In this document: piece after piece, positions 46,016 through 56,897 of the stretch
How the letters are laid out: each line of letters begins with the position of its first letter
How positions within the stretch are numbered: the first letter of the stretch is position 1
NCBI RefSeq assembly: GCF_002006995.1
Contig: NZ_MRUL01000002.1
Span: 434,001-498,000, forward strand
Reading direction: 5' to 3'
Length of the DNA stretch: 64,000 nucleotides
Source of the DNA: Izhakiella australiensis
Lineage (GTDB): Bacteria > Pseudomonadota > Gammaproteobacteria > Enterobacterales > Enterobacteriaceae
Notes under the pieces: generated by a model
Told to the model about the DNA's origin: nothing
The model's database searches: none
The model's input: the letters and a program-made list of their open reading frames with translations, nothing else
Program-made: the position numbers and the translations under genes

Positions 46016-48099
46016 CCCAGACCTCCGATAGTGGCGGTCATGCGGATCTGGCGGTTATCGCTCAGCTCCAGGTTTGACAGCACCGCCAGCTGCGGCAGAT
46101 TGCGCCGCAGGAAGCGGGAGAGCAAAGCGCGCAGCGGATGATTAACCAGTAGCACCGGCGGCGCGCCCAGAGATTCCTGACGCTGCAACGCCTGTGATGT
46201 TTGATCCAGCAGGCGATCGGCCAGGCCCGGCTCCAGTCCGCCACCGCCCTGCATCGCCTGCAACAGCAGACGTTCAAGCGTGGTATCCAGCCCCACCACC
46301 TGCACTTCACCGTTACCGGGGAACCACTGCTGGGTAATCGCGCGACCCAGCGCAACACGCACCACGCTGGTCAGTTCCTGAGCGTCGCTCTGCACCGGGG
46401 CATGCTCCGCCAGGGTTTCAATAATCGTACGCATATCGCGGATAGCTACCCGCTCAGACAGCAGGTTCTGCAATACTTTATGCAGCGTGGTCAGAGTGAC
46501 GACGCCGGGTACCAGATCTTCGGTCAGCTTCGGTACTTCGCTGGAGACGCGATCCAGCAGCTGCTGTGCTTCCTGACGGCCAAACAGCTCGCTGGCGTAC
46601 TGACCAATCAGATGATTAAGGTGCGTTGCCACCACGGTGCTGGCTTCAACCACCGTATAGCCCTGAATTTGCGCCTGTTCTTTCAGCGCGCTATCAATCC
46701 ATACCGCCGCCAGACCAAAGGCCGGATCCACCGTCGGCTCGCCGGGCAGTGAACCTGCTGCCGTGCCGGGGTTGATTGCCATCCAGCGGCCCGGATAGGC
46801 ATCACCGCTGCCAATCTCTACCCCTTTCATCAGAATACGATAGCGGGCAGGCGGTAAATCCATATTGTCGCGGATATGCACCACCGGCGGCAGGAATCCC
46901 ATCTCCTGGGCAAACTTCTTACGAATGCTGCGGATGCGGCCCAGCAGCTCGCCATTTTGCTGATGATCAACCATCGGGATCAGGCGATAGCCCACTTCCA
47001 TCCCCAGCGAATCTTCCAGCTGGACGTCGGTCCATGAGGCTTCTACTGCCCCGGAAGCGGCCTCAGATGTCGGTTTTACTGCCTGCGGCGCGGCCTGCGG
47101 CTTCATCTGCTTACCGCGCATGTACCAGGCAAGGCCGAGCAGCGCGGCAGTAAACAGCAAAAATACCAGGTTCGGCATTCCGGGAACCAGACCCAGCAGC
47201 CCAAGAACCCCGGCGGAAAGCAGCATCACGCGCGGATTATTGAACAGCTGGGTAACCATCTGCTCGCCAACATCCTGCTCGGTGCTGACGCGAGTTACGA
47301 TAACGCCGGCGGCGGTCGAAATAACCAGCGCCGGGATCTGCGCCACCAGCCCGTCACCGATGGTGAGCAGCGTATAACTCTCCGCCGCATCGCCAAACGG
47401 CATTCCGTGCTGCACGACGCCGACCAGCAGACCGCCGACCACGTTAATCGCCATGATCATAATGCCGGCGATGGCATCGCCGCGCACAAACTTACTGGCA
47501 CCGTCCATTGAACCGTAGAAGTCCGCTTCCTGAGTCACATCTGAACGACGCTTTTTCGCCTCGTCTTCGCCAATCAGACCGGCGTTAAGGTCCGCGTCGA
47601 TAGCCATCTGCTTACCAGGCATACCATCGAGTACGAAGCGCGCGCCAACTTCAGCGATACGTCCGGCACCCTTGGTAATAACCATGAAGTTGATGATCAC
47701 CAGGATAATAAATACCACGATACCAATGGCGAAGTTACCACCGACCAGGAAGTGGCCGAACGCTTCAACCACCCGCCCCGCTGCAGCCCCGCCGGTATGG
47801 CCTTCCAGCAAAATAATGCGGGTTGAGGCCACGTTGAGCGACAAGCGCAGCAGCGTGGAGAACAGCAGAATGGTCGGAAAGGCAGCAAATTCAAGCGTGC
47901 GCTGGGTGAACATCGCCACCAGCAGCACCATAATGGAAAGCGCAATATTAAAGGTAAACAGCAAATCAAGGATAAAGGGCGGCAGCGGCAGCACCATCAT
48001 CGACAGAATTAACAGGATAAGCACCGGTCCGGCCAGCACCTGCCACTGCGTCTGTTTGAAGTTGTTGGGTAACCGTAATAAAGCGGCCAGATTAGCCAT
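46012..48099 (-). CDS. flhA: Flagellar export gate protein FlhA
   Basis: 695 residues. The N-terminal half has about eight membrane helices with the conserved cytoplasmic FHIPEP-type region (IAEVGARFVLDGMPGKQMAIDADLNAG, about residues 140-170). The C-terminal soluble domain forms the nonameric export ring that docks chaperone-substrate complexes. It overlaps flhB by 8 bp. Confidence 0.97.
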   Translation of the reverse strand: MANLAALLRLPNNFKQTQWQVLAGPVLILLILSMMVLPLPPFILDLLFTFNIALSIMVLLVAMFTQRTLEFAAFPTILLFSTLLRLSLNVASTRIILLEGHTGGAAAGRVVEAFGHFLVGGNFAIGIVVFIILVIINFMVITKGAGRIAEVGARFVLDGMPGKQMAIDADLNAGLIGEDEAKKRRSDVTQEADFYGSMDGASKFVRGDAIAGIMIMAINVVGGLLVGVVQHGMPFGDAAESYTLLTIGDGLVAQIPALVISTAAGVIVTRVSTEQDVGEQMVTQLFNNPRVMLLSAGVLGLLGLVPGMPNLVFLLFTAALLGLAWYMRGKQMKPQAAPQAVKPTSEAASGAVEASWTDVQLEDSLGMEVGYRLIPMVDHQQNGELLGRIRSIRKKFAQEMGFLPPVVHIRDNMDLPPARYRILMKGVEIGSGDAYPGRWMAINPGTAAGSLPGEPTVDPAFGLAAVWIDSALKEQAQIQGYTVVEASTVVATHLNHLIGQYASELFGRQEAQQLLDRVSSEVPKLTEDLVPGVVTLTTLHKVLQNLLSERVAIRDMRTIIETLAEHAPVQSDAQELTSVVRVALGRAITQQWFPGNGEVQVVGLDTTLERLLLQAMQGGGGLEPGLADRLLDQTSQALQRQESLGAPPVLLVNHPLRALLSRFLRRNLPQLAVLSNLELSDNRQIRMTATIGGLG

Positions 48100-49243
48100 C
48101 AGTTTTCATCTCGCTTGCAAAGTCCAGTGCTTCAGGCACCGGTAAATTATCAGGTTTCTTCGGTATCAGGCCGCCTTCCCGCTTCCAGCGGCGCAGCTGC
48201 CAGACCCAGGCCAGCACTTCCGCCACCGCCGCGTACAGCGTGCCGGGGATTTGCTGACCAATCTCACTATGGCGATAAAGCGCGCGCGCCAGCGGCGGCG
48301 CTTCCAGAATCGGAATGCGGTTTTCTTTACCCAGTTCGCGAATACGCAGGGCAATATCCCCTGCGCCCTTCGCCAGCACCTTCGGGGCGCTCATTTTGTT
48401 TTCAACGTATTGCAGCGCGACCGCATAGTGCGTCGGGTTAGTAACAATCACATCCGCTTTCGGCACGTCCGCCATCATGCGGCGACGGGCGGCGGCGCGC
48501 ATCGCCTGACGTATACGCCCTTTGATATGCGGGTCGCCTTCCTGACTTTTAAATTCTTCACGGATTTCCTGGCGCGTCATGCGCAGGTTTTTGTAGTAGC
48601 TGTAGAGCTGCCAGAAGACGTCGAATGCCACCATCGGCAGCAGGCCGAGCACCACCAGCATGCTGCACATCGCCAGCATATTCAGCGCGCCAGATAACGC
48701 GCTGACCGGCGATTCATTAATCAAATGCAGCATCACCGGCCATCGGGTCCAGACATACCAGCCGGCAACCGCGCCAACCAGCACCGCTTTCAGAATCGAT
48801 TTCAGCAGTTCAGCAAACGTCTGGGCGGAAATAATGCGCCCGAGACCAGACAGCGGATTGAGCTTAGTCAGGTCGAACTTGATGGCTTTGCCGCTGATGA
48901 CAATGCCACCAAGCAGCATCGGCGCAGCGATCGCCATCAACACCAATCCCAACATCATCGGCACGACCGCGCCGACCGCACGCATTGCCAGCTGTGCCAG
49001 CTGAATTAACATGCGATTATCGTCTTTTAGCAGCGCCTGGTTGAAGCTGAGCCCATCGGAAAGCATCGCGCCCAGCTCGTGCGCCATGTGTTCGCCGCCA
49101 ACCCACAGGATACCCAGGCCGGCAATCAGCATCAGAAAGGAAGTCAGCTCACGCGAACGCGGAATCTTCCCTTCTTCACGGGCTTTTTCCAATCGGTGGG
49201 GTGTTGCGGATTCTGTTTTTTCCTCGTCGCTATCTTCAGCCAC
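48092..49243 (-). CDS. flhB: Flagellar export switch protein FlhB
   Basis: 383 residues, four membrane helices followed by a cytoplasmic domain with the autocleavage motif NPTH (VIVTNPTHYAVALQY) near residue 270. Cleavage between N and P switches export from rod/hook to filament subunits. The N-terminus is typical (EDSDEEKTESATPHRLEKAREEG). First gene of flhBAE; the 184 bp upstream should hold an FlhDC-dependent promoter. Confidence 0.97.
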   Translation of the reverse strand: MAEDSDEEKTESATPHRLEKAREEGKIPRSRELTSFLMLIAGLGILWVGGEHMAHELGAMLSDGLSFNQALLKDDNRMLIQLAQLAMRAVGAVVPMMLGLVLMAIAAPMLLGGIVISGKAIKFDLTKLNPLSGLGRIISAQTFAELLKSILKAVLVGAVAGWYVWTRWPVMLHLINESPVSALSGALNMLAMCSMLVVLGLLPMVAFDVFWQLYSYYKNLRMTRQEIREEFKSQEGDPHIKGRIRQAMRAAARRRMMADVPKADVIVTNPTHYAVALQYVENKMSAPKVLAKGAGDIALRIRELGKENRIPILEAPPLARALYRHSEIGQQIPGTLYAAVAEVLAWVWQLRRWKREGGLIPKKPDNLPVPEALDFASEMKTDG

Positions 49244-49427
49244 AGCAGGTTACCTTCGCCGCCAGTCAGTCATGGGGCTATTTTGCCAGGTTGCGCGCAG
49301 GAATAATGCCGCGAGAAAGCGCGTAAATAAGGGGTATTTCCGCTAATGAGATTGCCAGCGGCGGAAAGCGACGGCAGTCAGTGGGGGCACAGAGTCCCCA
49401 CCGCTGGTCGGAGAGAGGTTAAATGGA

Positions 49428-50072
49428 TCAGAAGCCCAGGCTGTCGAGTAAGTCGTCCACCTGCGCCTGGTTTGCGACGACGCCTTCAGCATCAGCGTGA
49501 ATCTGCGGGCCGTTGAGCAGGCTGGCGTTATCTTTAACTTTACTGGTGACTTCCTCAGGCATGTTATCGAGCAGCACCATCAGAAGCTCGCGCTCAATCG
49601 CCTGAACCACATCATTCATGCGTTTGATGACCTGCCCGGTCAAATCCTGGAAATCCTGGGCCATCATGATTTCCATCAGTTGAGCATTGGTAAACGCGGT
49701 GTGCTCCGGCACTTCTGACAGAAATGAACGGGTATCCGTTACCAGCGAACGCGCATCAGCCAGCTCGACCGGATTTTCAAACCATTCGTCCCAGCGCGCT
49801 GAAAGCGTTTTGGCGCCCTTTTCCATCTGATTCTGCCGCGGCTGGGTATCATCAACCGCGTTCAGCACCCGCTCAGCCGCCTGGCTGGTCATTTTGACCA
49901 CGTAATCCAGACGGTCGCGCGCATCGGGAATCGCTTCCGCAGCCTCAGCAATCGCGCGCTCCAGTCCCAGCTCGCGCAGGCTTTCGCGCAGCATGCGGGT
50001 CAGGGAACCAATGCGAGCAATAATATCGTGTGCTGTCGCAGAGTCGTCGTTCTGTTTAGCAAGTTCGCTCAT
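49428..50072 (-). CDS. cheZ: Chemotaxis phosphatase CheZ
   Basis: 214 residues, dephosphorylates CheY-P. A long helical hairpin carries the catalytic glutamine in [17 protein letters not shown] about residue 147. The C-terminal peptide [10 protein letters not shown] binds CheY. It starts 9 bp after cheY. Confidence 0.97.
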   Translation of the reverse strand: MSELAKQNDDSATAHDIIARIGSLTRMLRESLRELGLERAIAEAAEAIPDARDRLDYVVKMTSQAAERVLNAVDDTQPRQNQMEKGAKTLSARWDEWFENPVELADARSLVTDTRSFLSEVPEHTAFTNAQLMEIMMAQDFQDLTGQVIKRMNDVVQAIERELLMVLLDNMPEEVTSKVKDNASLLNGPQIHADAEGVVANQAQVDDLLDSLGF

Positions 50073-50081
50073 GACAGCTCC

Positions 50082-50471
50082 TTACATACCCAGTTTTTCG
50101 AATATCTTGCCTAATTTCTCTTCCAGTGTTGCCGCCGTAAAGGGTTTCACCACGTAGCCGCTGGCCCCGGCCTGAGCGGCCGCAATAATGTTCTCTTTCT
50201 TGGCCTCCGCCGTTACCATCAGCACCGGCAGCTTAGAAAGCGTGCCGTCGGCACGGATGGTCTGCAGCAGTTGCAGCCCGTCCATATTCGGCATGTTCCA
50301 GTCGGATATAACAAAGTCAAAGGAGGAAGCGCGTAGCTTATTCAGCGCATCGGCACCGTCTTCCGCCTCTTCCACATTGTTAAAACCCAGTTCCTTTAGC
50401 AGGTTGCGGACGATGCGACGCATGGTGTTGAAGTCGTCCACTACCAGAAATCTCAGGTTTTTGTCGGTCAT
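50082..50471 (-). CDS. cheY: Chemotaxis response regulator CheY
   Basis: 129 residues, single receiver domain. The acidic pair is in VVDDFN, the phospho-acceptor D57 lies in [13 protein letters not shown], and the conserved T (VTAEA) and K (VVKPF) follow. Phosphorylated by CheA, it binds FliM and causes tumbling. Confidence 0.98.
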   Translation of the reverse strand: MTDKNLRFLVVDDFNTMRRIVRNLLKELGFNNVEEAEDGADALNKLRASSFDFVISDWNMPNMDGLQLLQTIRADGTLSKLPVLMVTAEAKKENIIAAAQAGASGYVVKPFTAATLEEKLGKIFEKLGM

Positions 50472-50512
50472 ACTTACTCCTGTTTTGTCCAGCCCCGCGG
50501 GACGGGCGCTTT

Positions 50513-51562
50513 TTAGATACGTAATGCCTGTCCGGCGCTAATTTTTGCCAGCATATGCTGGCTGATTTGATGGAGGTCAACCACCTCACTGGCAGCCCCG
50601 AGCGCGATTGCCTCGCGGGGCATACCAAATACCACACAGCTCGCTTCATCCTGGGCAATAGTCCAGGCGCCAGCCTGCTTCATTTGTAACAGCCCGGCCG
50701 CGCCGTCGTTTCCCATCCCGGTGAGGATCACCCCCACCGCGTTGCGACCGGCGAACTGCGCTACCGAGTTAAACAAAACGTCGACCGACGGTTTATGCCG
50801 GTTAACCGGCGGACCTTCATTAAGCTTCACCTGATAGTTCGCGCCGCTGCGCGTCAACTCCAGATGCATCGCCCCCGGCGCGATGTAGGCATGGCCGGGT
50901 AAAACCCGCTCGCCGTCTTCCGCTTCTTTCACCGTAATCTGGCACAGCTTATTAAGACGCTCGGCAAAAGAGCGGGTAAAACCCGGCGGCATATGCTGCG
51001 TAATCAGCAGCGCCGGGCTGGTGGCCGGCAGCGGCTGCAATACATGGCGAATCGCCTCGGTACCACCGGTTGACGCACCGATGGCTATCAATTTTTCGCT
51101 ACTCAGCAGCGGGACGCTTTTCAGTATCGCCGGTGCCGGTATCGAGGTCCGGGTGCCCAGCCGCGCCCGCGAGGCGGCGCGCAGCTTGTCACCGATCATC
51201 TGGCGATAGGCCAGCATTCCTTCTCGGATACCGAGACTCGGCTTGGTGACAAAATCCACCGCGCCCAGTTCCAGCGCCCGCAGCGTTACCTCAGACCCCC
51301 GCCCGGTCAGCGAGGAAACCATCACGACCGGCATCGGACGCAAACGCATCAGTTTTTCCAGAAAATCGAGGCCATCCATGCGCGGCATCTCGACGTCCAG
51401 CGTCAGTACGTCCGGGTTAAACTGCTTGATTAACTCGCGGGCAACCAGTGGATCAGGCGCACTTGCCACCATTTCCATATCAGGATGACTGTTGACGATT
51501 TCAGTCATCAGCTGCCGCATTAGCGCCGAATCGTCGACGCACAGCACCTTAATCATTTTCAT
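50513..51562 (-). CDS. cheB: Chemotaxis methylesterase CheB
   Basis: 349 residues (E. coli also 349). Receiver domain with D57-type aspartate in [13 protein letters not shown], linker, then the esterase domain with GASTGGTEA (catalytic Ser), HMPPGF (His) and GMGNDGA (Asp). It demethylates and deamidates receptors. The start at 51562 ([11 protein letters not shown]) overlaps the cheR stop by 4 bp (ATGA); a longer frame into cheR is rejected. Confidence 0.97.
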   Translation of the reverse strand: MKMIKVLCVDDSALMRQLMTEIVNSHPDMEMVASAPDPLVARELIKQFNPDVLTLDVEMPRMDGLDFLEKLMRLRPMPVVMVSSLTGRGSEVTLRALELGAVDFVTKPSLGIREGMLAYRQMIGDKLRAASRARLGTRTSIPAPAILKSVPLLSSEKLIAIGASTGGTEAIRHVLQPLPATSPALLITQHMPPGFTRSFAERLNKLCQITVKEAEDGERVLPGHAYIAPGAMHLELTRSGANYQVKLNEGPPVNRHKPSVDVLFNSVAQFAGRNAVGVILTGMGNDGAAGLLQMKQAGAWTIAQDEASCVVFGMPREAIALGAASEVVDLHQISQHMLAKISAGQALRI

Positions 51563-52434
51563 TTTCTTTCCCTGCTCAGCCCATACACCGTCTGTCCGCG
51601 CAGATAAAAATCCTTGCTGAGCTGACTGAAGTTTTCTGAGTGGCCTGCAAACAGCAAGCCGCCGGGTTTCAGCAGTGGAACAAAGCGGCGCAGAATTTTT
51701 TCCTGCGTTTCTTTGTCGAAGTAAATCATTACGTTGCGACAAAATATTGCGTCAAAGGGTCCCGGCAGCGCCCACTCGTTAGCCAGGAGGTTAAGCTGGG
51801 CAAAATGGATGGCGCTCCCCAGCTCGCTGCGCACCCGCACCATGCCGGCATGGGGCCCGGTGCCGCGCATAAAAAAGCGCTGTAACTGCTGTGGCGAAAG
51901 CGTTCTCAGTTCTTCCTGACGATAGATGCCGCCCAGCGCCTTTTCCAATACCTGCGTATCAATATCGGTGGCATGAACCTGAAATTTACCTGGACCTGAA
52001 CCTAACGTTTCCGCCAGAGTTATGGCGATCGAGTAAGGCTCTTCGCCGGTAGAGGCCGCCGCACACCAGACGTTAAAACTGCCGGTACGACGTTTCGCCT
52101 GCTCAGCCAGCACCGGAAAATGGTGGGCTTCGCGAAAAAAAGCCGTCAGGTTAGTGGTCAGAGCGTTAATAAATGCCTGCCACTCAGCGCTGCCAGGGTT
52201 GTTTTCAAGCTGCGCCAGATAGCGGCCAAAATCGTCCAGGTTCAGCGTCCGCAGCCGTCGCACCAGGCGGTTGTAAACCATCTCGCGCTTATGGTCAGCG
52301 AGAACGATCCCTGCCCGTTGATAAATCAGCTCGCTGATACGCTTAAAATGCGTATCAGATAATGGCAGGCGCTGAAATGCCTGCATTAACGGCGTGGCGT
52401 TGTTCTGAACATCCAGCAACGTCGATTTTTTCAT
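51559..52434 (-). CDS. cheR: Chemotaxis methyltransferase CheR
   Basis: 291 residues. It methylates receptor glutamates with SAM. N-terminal helical domain, then a Rossmann fold with [15 protein letters not shown] about residue 125-139 and the [13 protein letters not shown] region about 225-237. The ATG at 52434 is chosen because AGGTGG lies 5 nt upstream; a GTG at 52443 is less likely. Docks on the NWETF tails of both neighbouring receptors. Confidence 0.96.
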   Translation of the reverse strand: MKKSTLLDVQNNATPLMQAFQRLPLSDTHFKRISELIYQRAGIVLADHKREMVYNRLVRRLRTLNLDDFGRYLAQLENNPGSAEWQAFINALTTNLTAFFREAHHFPVLAEQAKRRTGSFNVWCAAASTGEEPYSIAITLAETLGSGPGKFQVHATDIDTQVLEKALGGIYRQEELRTLSPQQLQRFFMRGTGPHAGMVRVRSELGSAIHFAQLNLLANEWALPGPFDAIFCRNVMIYFDKETQEKILRRFVPLLKPGGLLFAGHSENFSQLSKDFYLRGQTVYGLSRERK

Positions 52435-52507
52435 GCAAACCACCTGGCAACATGCCGATTATCAGGTTAAAGACCGCTGTATTCCCTGTATTCCGGCGAC
52501 TACCCGC

Positions 52508-54190
52508 TCAGAAGGTTTCCCAGTTATCATTGGTGCGCGCCGCGATCGGCAAAGCTTTTTGCACTGCCTCGGGCTGAGTCAGCCGCGGCAGTGGCAGTGC
52601 CATATTGTTATTAACGGCGGCTGGCGGATTTTCTTTACTAATTTGAAACAAAGAGACAGCCTGTGAAAGCGCGCTGGCCTGACGCTCCAGTGCGCTCGCC
52701 GAACTGGCAGATGCCTGCACCAGCGCCACGTTCTGCTGCGTGACGCGATCCATCTCATTGACCGCAGTGTTCACCTGATCGATACCCCGACTCTGCTCAT
52801 CAGAGGCTGAGGCGATCTCGCCCATAATGTCGGTAACACGGGTAACCGAGCTGACGATTTCACTCATGGTCTCGCCTGCGCTTTCCACCAACACTGCGCC
52901 GGCATCAACGCGCGACACGCTCTCTTCAATTAACGTTTTGATTTCTCTGGCCGCGCTGGCGCTACGCTGCGCCAGGTTGCGCACCTCGCCGGCTACCACC
53001 GCAAAGCCGCGCCCCTGCTCGCCGGCGCGCGCAGCTTCCACCGCCGCGTTCAGCGCCAGAATATTGGTTTGAAAGGCGATACCGTCAATGACGCTGGTAA
53101 TATCGGCAATTTTCTTTGAGCTGCCGGCGATTTCGTTCATCGTCTGTACCACGCCGTCAACCACCTTGCCGCCGCGCTGGGCGGTTTCCGAAGCGCTGAG
53201 AGCCAGCTTCGACGCCTGGCGGGCGTTATCGGCATTCTGTCGTACCGTGGAGGTCAGCTGTTCCATGCTGGCGGCGGTTTCTTCCAGCGAAGCCGCCTGC
53301 TGTTCGGTACGCGTCGACAGATCGCTGCTGCCCGCAGAGATCGCCACCGCGCCGCTGTTAATGGCGTTCGAACCGTCGCGTACCGTGCTGACGGTGCGAA
53401 TGAGCGACTGCTGCATATCGCGCAGGCTGGCCGCCAGCTGGGCCATTTCGTTTTTACCGTCAACGGCTATCGGCTGCGTCAGGTCACCGCCGGCAATATG
53501 ACGAATATCACCAATCGACTGCGTCAGCGGGCGCAGCAGGATGCGATACATACCGGTCCAGACCAGGGTGATAACCAGCAGCGTTAGCAGCGCAACCATC
53601 AGCAAAATGATCTGCGTGTGCTGCCAGGCGCTATTGTTATTCACCAGTCCCTGGCTTATCAGCGCATTGTTGATAGCCAGCCAGTCGTTATAGGTTTTTT
53701 CGAACTGGTCCTGATAGCGCTGCGTCGGCTGGTCAAGGTAATCCTGAAAGCGATTGCTTTTCAGCATTGATACCAGCTCGACCAGCGCATCATGATAGAT
53801 TTTGTAATTGGACTGTAGCGCCTGCACTGCCGACGCGGCGCGCGCCTCATCCGTCAGGGCGCTATTAAAGCGCGTCAGCGCCTGATCGGCTTCATCCAGC
53901 TTACCGCCAGCTTGCGTCAGTAATGCCTGGATACCGCTATCGCTGGCAGCCTGAGCGGGATTCAGCGCATAGCGCGTTCCTGCCCGCGCCAGGGTTACCC
54001 GCGCCTGCACTAGCGCAACCCAGGCGTTCCCCATGTCACGCTGTAGCTTATTAAGGTGCTGATTAATAGCAAAATTCTGCCGATCAACCGCCACCGTACG
54101 AAAGAACATGCTGCCGGTCGCCAGTTCCAGCAGCGTAAACACCGCCAGAACCGTCACCAGAGCGGTGACGACTTTGATACGTTTGAACAT
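52508..54190 (-). CDS. Tar-like methyl-accepting chemotaxis receptor
   Basis: 560 residues. Transmembrane helix about 7-30, periplasmic four-helix domain, second helix about 190-212, HAMP, then a long signalling coiled coil with the conserved hairpin tip [39 protein letters not shown]. The ligand domain keeps [12 protein letters not shown], the three arginines with the spacing of Tar R64/R69/R73, and QPTQ equivalent to T154, so an amino acid such as aspartate is a likely ligand. The C-terminus is NWETF, the CheR/CheB tether. A perfect sigma-28 promoter lies upstream. Confidence 0.93.
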   Translation of the reverse strand: MFKRIKVVTALVTVLAVFTLLELATGSMFFRTVAVDRQNFAINQHLNKLQRDMGNAWVALVQARVTLARAGTRYALNPAQAASDSGIQALLTQAGGKLDEADQALTRFNSALTDEARAASAVQALQSNYKIYHDALVELVSMLKSNRFQDYLDQPTQRYQDQFEKTYNDWLAINNALISQGLVNNNSAWQHTQIILLMVALLTLLVITLVWTGMYRILLRPLTQSIGDIRHIAGGDLTQPIAVDGKNEMAQLAASLRDMQQSLIRTVSTVRDGSNAINSGAVAISAGSSDLSTRTEQQAASLEETAASMEQLTSTVRQNADNARQASKLALSASETAQRGGKVVDGVVQTMNEIAGSSKKIADITSVIDGIAFQTNILALNAAVEAARAGEQGRGFAVVAGEVRNLAQRSASAAREIKTLIEESVSRVDAGAVLVESAGETMSEIVSSVTRVTDIMGEIASASDEQSRGIDQVNTAVNEMDRVTQQNVALVQASASSASALERQASALSQAVSLFQISKENPPAAVNNNMALPLPRLTQPEAVQKALPIAARTNDNWETF

Positions 54191-54222
54191 AATTAACCTC
54201 GGGATCGCGCTGAATGGCTCTG

Positions 54223-54249
54223 TTATCGGCAGGGTTTAACTGAACTTTA
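54223..54249 (-). promoter_or_regulatory. Sigma-28 promoter of the Tar-like receptor
   Basis: TAAA (54246-54249), 15 bp, GCCGATAA (54223-54230) on the minus strand, a perfect FliA consensus. Predicted start about 54216, 26 nt before the receptor ATG. Confidence 0.85.
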
Positions 54250-54289
54250 TAACGCTCAGGGTGCAATCCCCCGGCAGGGTGCAGACGGC

Positions 54290-54324
54290 AAAAAAAGTGC
54301 CGGGGCCTGACACTCCGGCCCCGG
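54290..54324 (-). terminator. Terminator after the second receptor
   Basis: On the minus strand CCGGGGCC/GGCCCCGG with a 9-nt loop, then CA and a run of T. It lies between the two receptors and isolates the downstream sigma-28 unit. Confidence 0.85.
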
Positions 54325-54416
54325 AATAACGCGCCTGCCGGTACCAGCGGCGCGCAGTCAACGACAGCTATAGCATGGTGGCGTTGTCGCCCCGTCAACG
54401 GGGCGATGAGGCTTTA

Positions 54417-56081
54417 TCAAAAGGTTTCCCAGTTTCCTTCATGGGCGGCGGCAACGGCCGGTTTGTTACTTACCGTCGGCGCCGGCAGCCGCACGCTGGC
54501 AGCACTGGCAGCGGTAGCCAGCGGGCTGCGCGCGAGGCGAAATACCGCGACGGCTTTATTCAGACGGCTGGCCTGCTCTTCCAGCGCGGCGGCTGACGCG
54601 GCCGACTCCTGCACCAAAGAGGCGTTTTGTTGGGTAACGCGGTCCATTTCCGTTACCGCGATGCCCACCTGATCGATACCGCGACTTTGCTCATCGGAGG
54701 CGGAGGCGATTTCCCCCATAATATCGGTCACCCGCGCCACCGCGCTGACGATTTCATTCATGGTAACCCCCGCATCGCCGACCAGCGTCGAGCCTTCATC
54801 AACGCGCGCCACCGAGTCCTGAATAAGGGTTTTGATCTCTTTCGCGGCGTTGGCGCTACGCTGGGCAAGGTTACGGACTTCGCCGGCAACGACGGCAAAG
54901 CCGCGTCCCTGCTCACCGGCGCGTGCCGCTTCCACCGCCGCGTTCAGCGCCAGGATGTTGGTCTGGAAGGCGATACCGTCAATCACGCTGATAATGTCGG
55001 CAATTTTGCGCGAACTGCCGGCGATATCACTCATGGTTTGCACCACGCCATCGACCACTTTCCCGCCTTTCTGCGCGGTTTCAGAAGCGCTGAGCGCCAG
55101 CTGCGAGGCCTGACGGGCGTTCTCTGCGTTCTGTTTCACGGTGGCGGTAAGCTGCTCCATACTGGCAGCGGTTTCCTCCAGCGAAGCGGCCTGCTGCTCG
55201 GTGCGCGAAGAAAGATCGCGGTTACCGCTGGAAATTTCACCGGCTCCCTGGAAGATGGCGTCAGAGCCATCACGCACGGTGGCAACGGTATTGATCAGCG
55301 CCTGCTGCATCTCCAACAGGCTGCGCGCCAGCTGGGTCATTTCATTACGCCCTTCAACGCGGATGACGCCGGTCAGATCGCCTTTGGCTATCGCGCCGAT
55401 GCTCACGATATTTTCCTGCAACGGCTTAATCAGCACTTTGCGCAATACAACCCAGCTCAGCGCGATCAAACCAATCACCATCAGCACGATGGCGCCAAGC
55501 AGCCAGAGCATTTTCTGGTAGGCATGGTTATTTTCCTGGGTGCCTTTTTGTGACAGCTGCTGCTGCATCGCGCGCCATTTCAGATAGCTGCTTTGCAACT
55601 TACTCTGGCTGGCAGCCAGCGGGATTTTTCCCGCAGCATCAAGATCGTTATGCTGCAAAACCTGCTGCATCTGCCCCAGATCGGCGGCATAGCGCGTATA
55701 GTCCTCGCTCATCTCATCAGTGAGCACCTTGTCCTGTCCTGGAGTATCGGGAATCTCGTTGTAGCGCTTAAAATGCGCCGCCGCCGAGGTCTGCAACATA
55801 TCGCTGGTTTTAAACATGTCCTCCAGGCCGCTTTCGCTGCCGGCCAGCTTCGCATTGGCAATGTGCAGCTGAACGCGCGTCAGCGCGGTGCGCGCCTGAT
55901 CCAGCGCCATAAAAGCATCAATAAATTCATTGACGTTCTGACCGGAGATCTGGGCAACGGTAAAATTTTCTTTGTCTTTGTTCAGTGCGTTGAAAAAAAG
56001 TGCGCCGGATACCAGCTGCAGCGCGCCGAAGATCACCAGCACCAGCAGGAGACTGGTCACTACACGTATTTTTGTCAGCAT
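54417..56081 (-). CDS. Second methyl-accepting chemotaxis receptor
   Basis: 554 residues, same architecture as the Tar-like receptor: two membrane helices, periplasmic helical bundle, HAMP, signalling domain with the identical hairpin tip, and the C-terminal NWETF pentapeptide. The signalling half is nearly identical to its neighbour, but the periplasmic part has diverged. The arginine pattern reads [12 protein letters not shown], with the third arginine replaced, so it probably senses a different ligand. Driven by its own sigma-28 promoter at 56119. Confidence 0.92.
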   Translation of the reverse strand: MLTKIRVVTSLLLVLVIFGALQLVSGALFFNALNKDKENFTVAQISGQNVNEFIDAFMALDQARTALTRVQLHIANAKLAGSESGLEDMFKTSDMLQTSAAAHFKRYNEIPDTPGQDKVLTDEMSEDYTRYAADLGQMQQVLQHNDLDAAGKIPLAASQSKLQSSYLKWRAMQQQLSQKGTQENNHAYQKMLWLLGAIVLMVIGLIALSWVVLRKVLIKPLQENIVSIGAIAKGDLTGVIRVEGRNEMTQLARSLLEMQQALINTVATVRDGSDAIFQGAGEISSGNRDLSSRTEQQAASLEETAASMEQLTATVKQNAENARQASQLALSASETAQKGGKVVDGVVQTMSDIAGSSRKIADIISVIDGIAFQTNILALNAAVEAARAGEQGRGFAVVAGEVRNLAQRSANAAKEIKTLIQDSVARVDEGSTLVGDAGVTMNEIVSAVARVTDIMGEIASASDEQSRGIDQVGIAVTEMDRVTQQNASLVQESAASAAALEEQASRLNKAVAVFRLARSPLATAASAASVRLPAPTVSNKPAVAAAHEGNWETF

Positions 56082-56118
56082 GTTAAACCCTGGTTAAAAA
56101 AAGGAGACCGCAATGAAT

Positions 56119-56145
56119 TTATCGGCGGCGCAGGCAGGAGATTTA
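56119..56145 (-). promoter_or_regulatory. Sigma-28 promoter of the second receptor
   Basis: TAAA (56142-56145), 15 bp, GCCGATAA (56119-56126), a perfect FliA consensus on the minus strand. Predicted start about 56112, 31 nt before the receptor ATG at 56081. Confidence 0.85.
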
Positions 56146-56255
56146 GCCTCAGAAATGAAATCTTACAGAGTAAAAAACGGCGCGATTATCAGCACGAGAT
56201 TCCGCCGACGATCATCAGCAATGCGCATCGGACAAAAGCTAACGGGCGATGGCGC

Positions 56256-56292
56256 AAAAGAAATCAGACCGCAATCTCGCGAGTGCGGTCTG
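56256..56292 (-). terminator. Terminator of the motAB-cheAW unit
   Basis: CAGACCGCA/TGCGGTCTG 9-bp stem with a 10-nt loop followed on the minus strand by ATTTCTTTT, about 85 bp after the cheW stop. Confidence 0.85.
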
Positions 56293-56376
56293 ACTGACAA
56301 TCTCAGATTTTGCCGCCGGATATCCACCGGGCTATTTTGCCGGTGAACAAACGGCGGTCGCGGCCATCGCGCCTAA

Positions 56377-56874
56377 TCAGGAAGCGCGCAGCGTATCGAC
56401 CAGCGCCATCTCTTCGCTGTTAAGCAGCTTTTCGATATCAACCAGAATCAGCATACGCTCGTCCAGCGCGCCAAGGCCGGTCAGATACTCCGTTGACATG
56501 GTAACAGCGAATTCCGGCGCCGGGCGGATCTGCTCCTGGGTCAGCGAGAGCACGTCGGAAACGCCATCCACTACGATACCGACCACGCGCTGCACCAGAT
56601 TCAGCACGATGACCACGGTATTCTCGTTGTAGTCAACATCAGGCTGCGAGAATTTAAGCCGCAGGTCGACGATCGGTACGATAACGCCGCGCAGGTTGGT
56701 CACCCCTTTAATAAACGCCGGGGTATTGGCGATGCGCGTTACCTGATCGTAACCGCGGATCTCCTGCACTTTAAGAATATCGATGCCGTACTCTTCATCG
56801 CCCAGTGTAAATACCAGAAACTCCTGACCGACGGTTTCGCCAGCAAGTTTGGTGACAGTTGCCATTTCAGTCAT
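56377..56874 (-). CDS. cheW: Chemotaxis adaptor CheW
   Basis: 165 residues, one SH3-like CheW domain coupling CheA to receptors. Conserved [37 protein letters not shown] and [11 protein letters not shown] segments are present. It follows cheA by 23 bp. Confidence 0.97.
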   Translation of the reverse strand: MTEMATVTKLAGETVGQEFLVFTLGDEEYGIDILKVQEIRGYDQVTRIANTPAFIKGVTNLRGVIVPIVDLRLKFSQPDVDYNENTVVIVLNLVQRVVGIVVDGVSDVLSLTQEQIRPAPEFAVTMSTEYLTGLGALDERMLILVDIEKLLNSEEMALVDTLRAS

Positions 56875-56897
56875 TTTTTTACCCTTATGCTGTTAAT

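Noticed and set aside
49380-49405. Terminator after cheZ (GTGGGG/CCCCAC)
   Set aside because: Only a 6-bp stem and no T-tract on the minus strand; too weak to list as a feature.
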